Of a stretch of 64,000 bases of DNA, positions 63,942 through 64,000 are shown one piece after another. This DNA is from Paenibacillus urinalis (lineage in GTDB: Bacteria; Bacillota; Bacilli; Paenibacillales; Paenibacillaceae), in assembly GCF_028747985.1 (NCBI RefSeq), contig NZ_CP118108.1, positions 2,423,501 through 2,487,500 of the forward strand. The letters run 5' to 3'. The position numbers and the translations under genes were made by a program. The first letter of the stretch is position 1. Every line of letters starts with the position of its first letter. The notes below the pieces were generated by a model. It did no database searches, was not told where the DNA came from, and saw only the letters and a list, made by a program, of their open reading frames with translations.

Positions 63942-64000
63942 ATGCGTAACTGGCGTAACGTGGAGTTCCACGAGGAAGCGCATATTGTCATGCCGTACGC
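63942..64000 (+). CDS. Possible start of a further gene (cut off at window end)
   Basis: From ATG 63942 a frame reads MRNWRNVEFHEEAHIVMPY and stays open to the window end. Trp, Arg and acidic residues look protein-like, but there is no Shine-Dalgarno sequence and the ATG lies only 13 nt behind the proposed -10, so a true start could be elsewhere. Family unknown. Confidence 0.3.
   Translation, partial: MRNWRNVEFHEEAHIVMPY

Overview
The window looks like chromosomal DNA of a spore-forming Bacillota species, most likely Paenibacillus or a close relative. The reasons are a tricistronic GerA-type germination operon, a YjcZ-family sporulation microprotein, a BclA-like collagen protein, a copper-amine-oxidase 'stalk' domain protein, strong AGGAGG ribosome binding sites, moderate GC content and many intrinsic terminators. 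I saw no rRNA, tRNA, CRISPR array, integrase or transposase.

Layout. 1-4400: tail of an amidase, a Gfo/Idh/MocA oxidoreductase, an SDR dehydrogenase and a catalase. 4429-14478: the most coherent system. Two paralogous agmatinase-family ureohydrolases flank a divergent AmiR-like ANTAR antiterminator gene. Each ureohydrolase has a consensus sigma-A promoter and a leader whose terminator overlaps a small hexaloop hairpin. The second ureohydrolase continues into a complete Dpp/Opp-type ABC importer and an MFS transporter. 14557-18261: ger operon on the minus strand. 18423-34171: mixed housekeeping and regulatory genes (lipoprotein, AraC/MATE pair, amino-acid symporter, RodA-like protein, stalk protein, LysR, GNAT, YjcZ microprotein, threonine-aldolase-like enzyme, CtaG plus DUF2243, CBS, TIM-barrel epimerase, NUDIX). 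34505-39031: a 1214-residue hybrid histidine kinase followed by a CheR methyltransferase that appears to use a non-ATG start. 39159-41687: MarR plus FUSC exporter behind a promoter/operator. 42969-46144: a two-gene surface/exosporium cluster with a long collagen repeat. 46471-47995: a scrambled locus in which a PilZ gene, an inverted TM-HAMP fragment and a truncated, frameshifted Cache sensor meet. 48188-51171: beta-propeller protein, DECR-like reductase and two small proteins. 51291-56762: TerB-N protein, BrxD-like ATPase and Lhr-like helicase, the composition described for the Shango anti-phage system. 57156-64000: UPF0303 protein, an orphan sugar-type binding lipoprotein, a large secreted pectinesterase and an AraC regulator, which together suggest pectin use.

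The two best candidates for an interesting system are the ANTAR/leader-controlled ureohydrolase-transporter regulon (4429-14478) and the Shango-like defence operon (51291-56762). Start codons were reassigned wherever a Shine-Dalgarno sequence pointed to a start inside the longest open frame. Functions are inferred from motifs read by eye; no database search was run.
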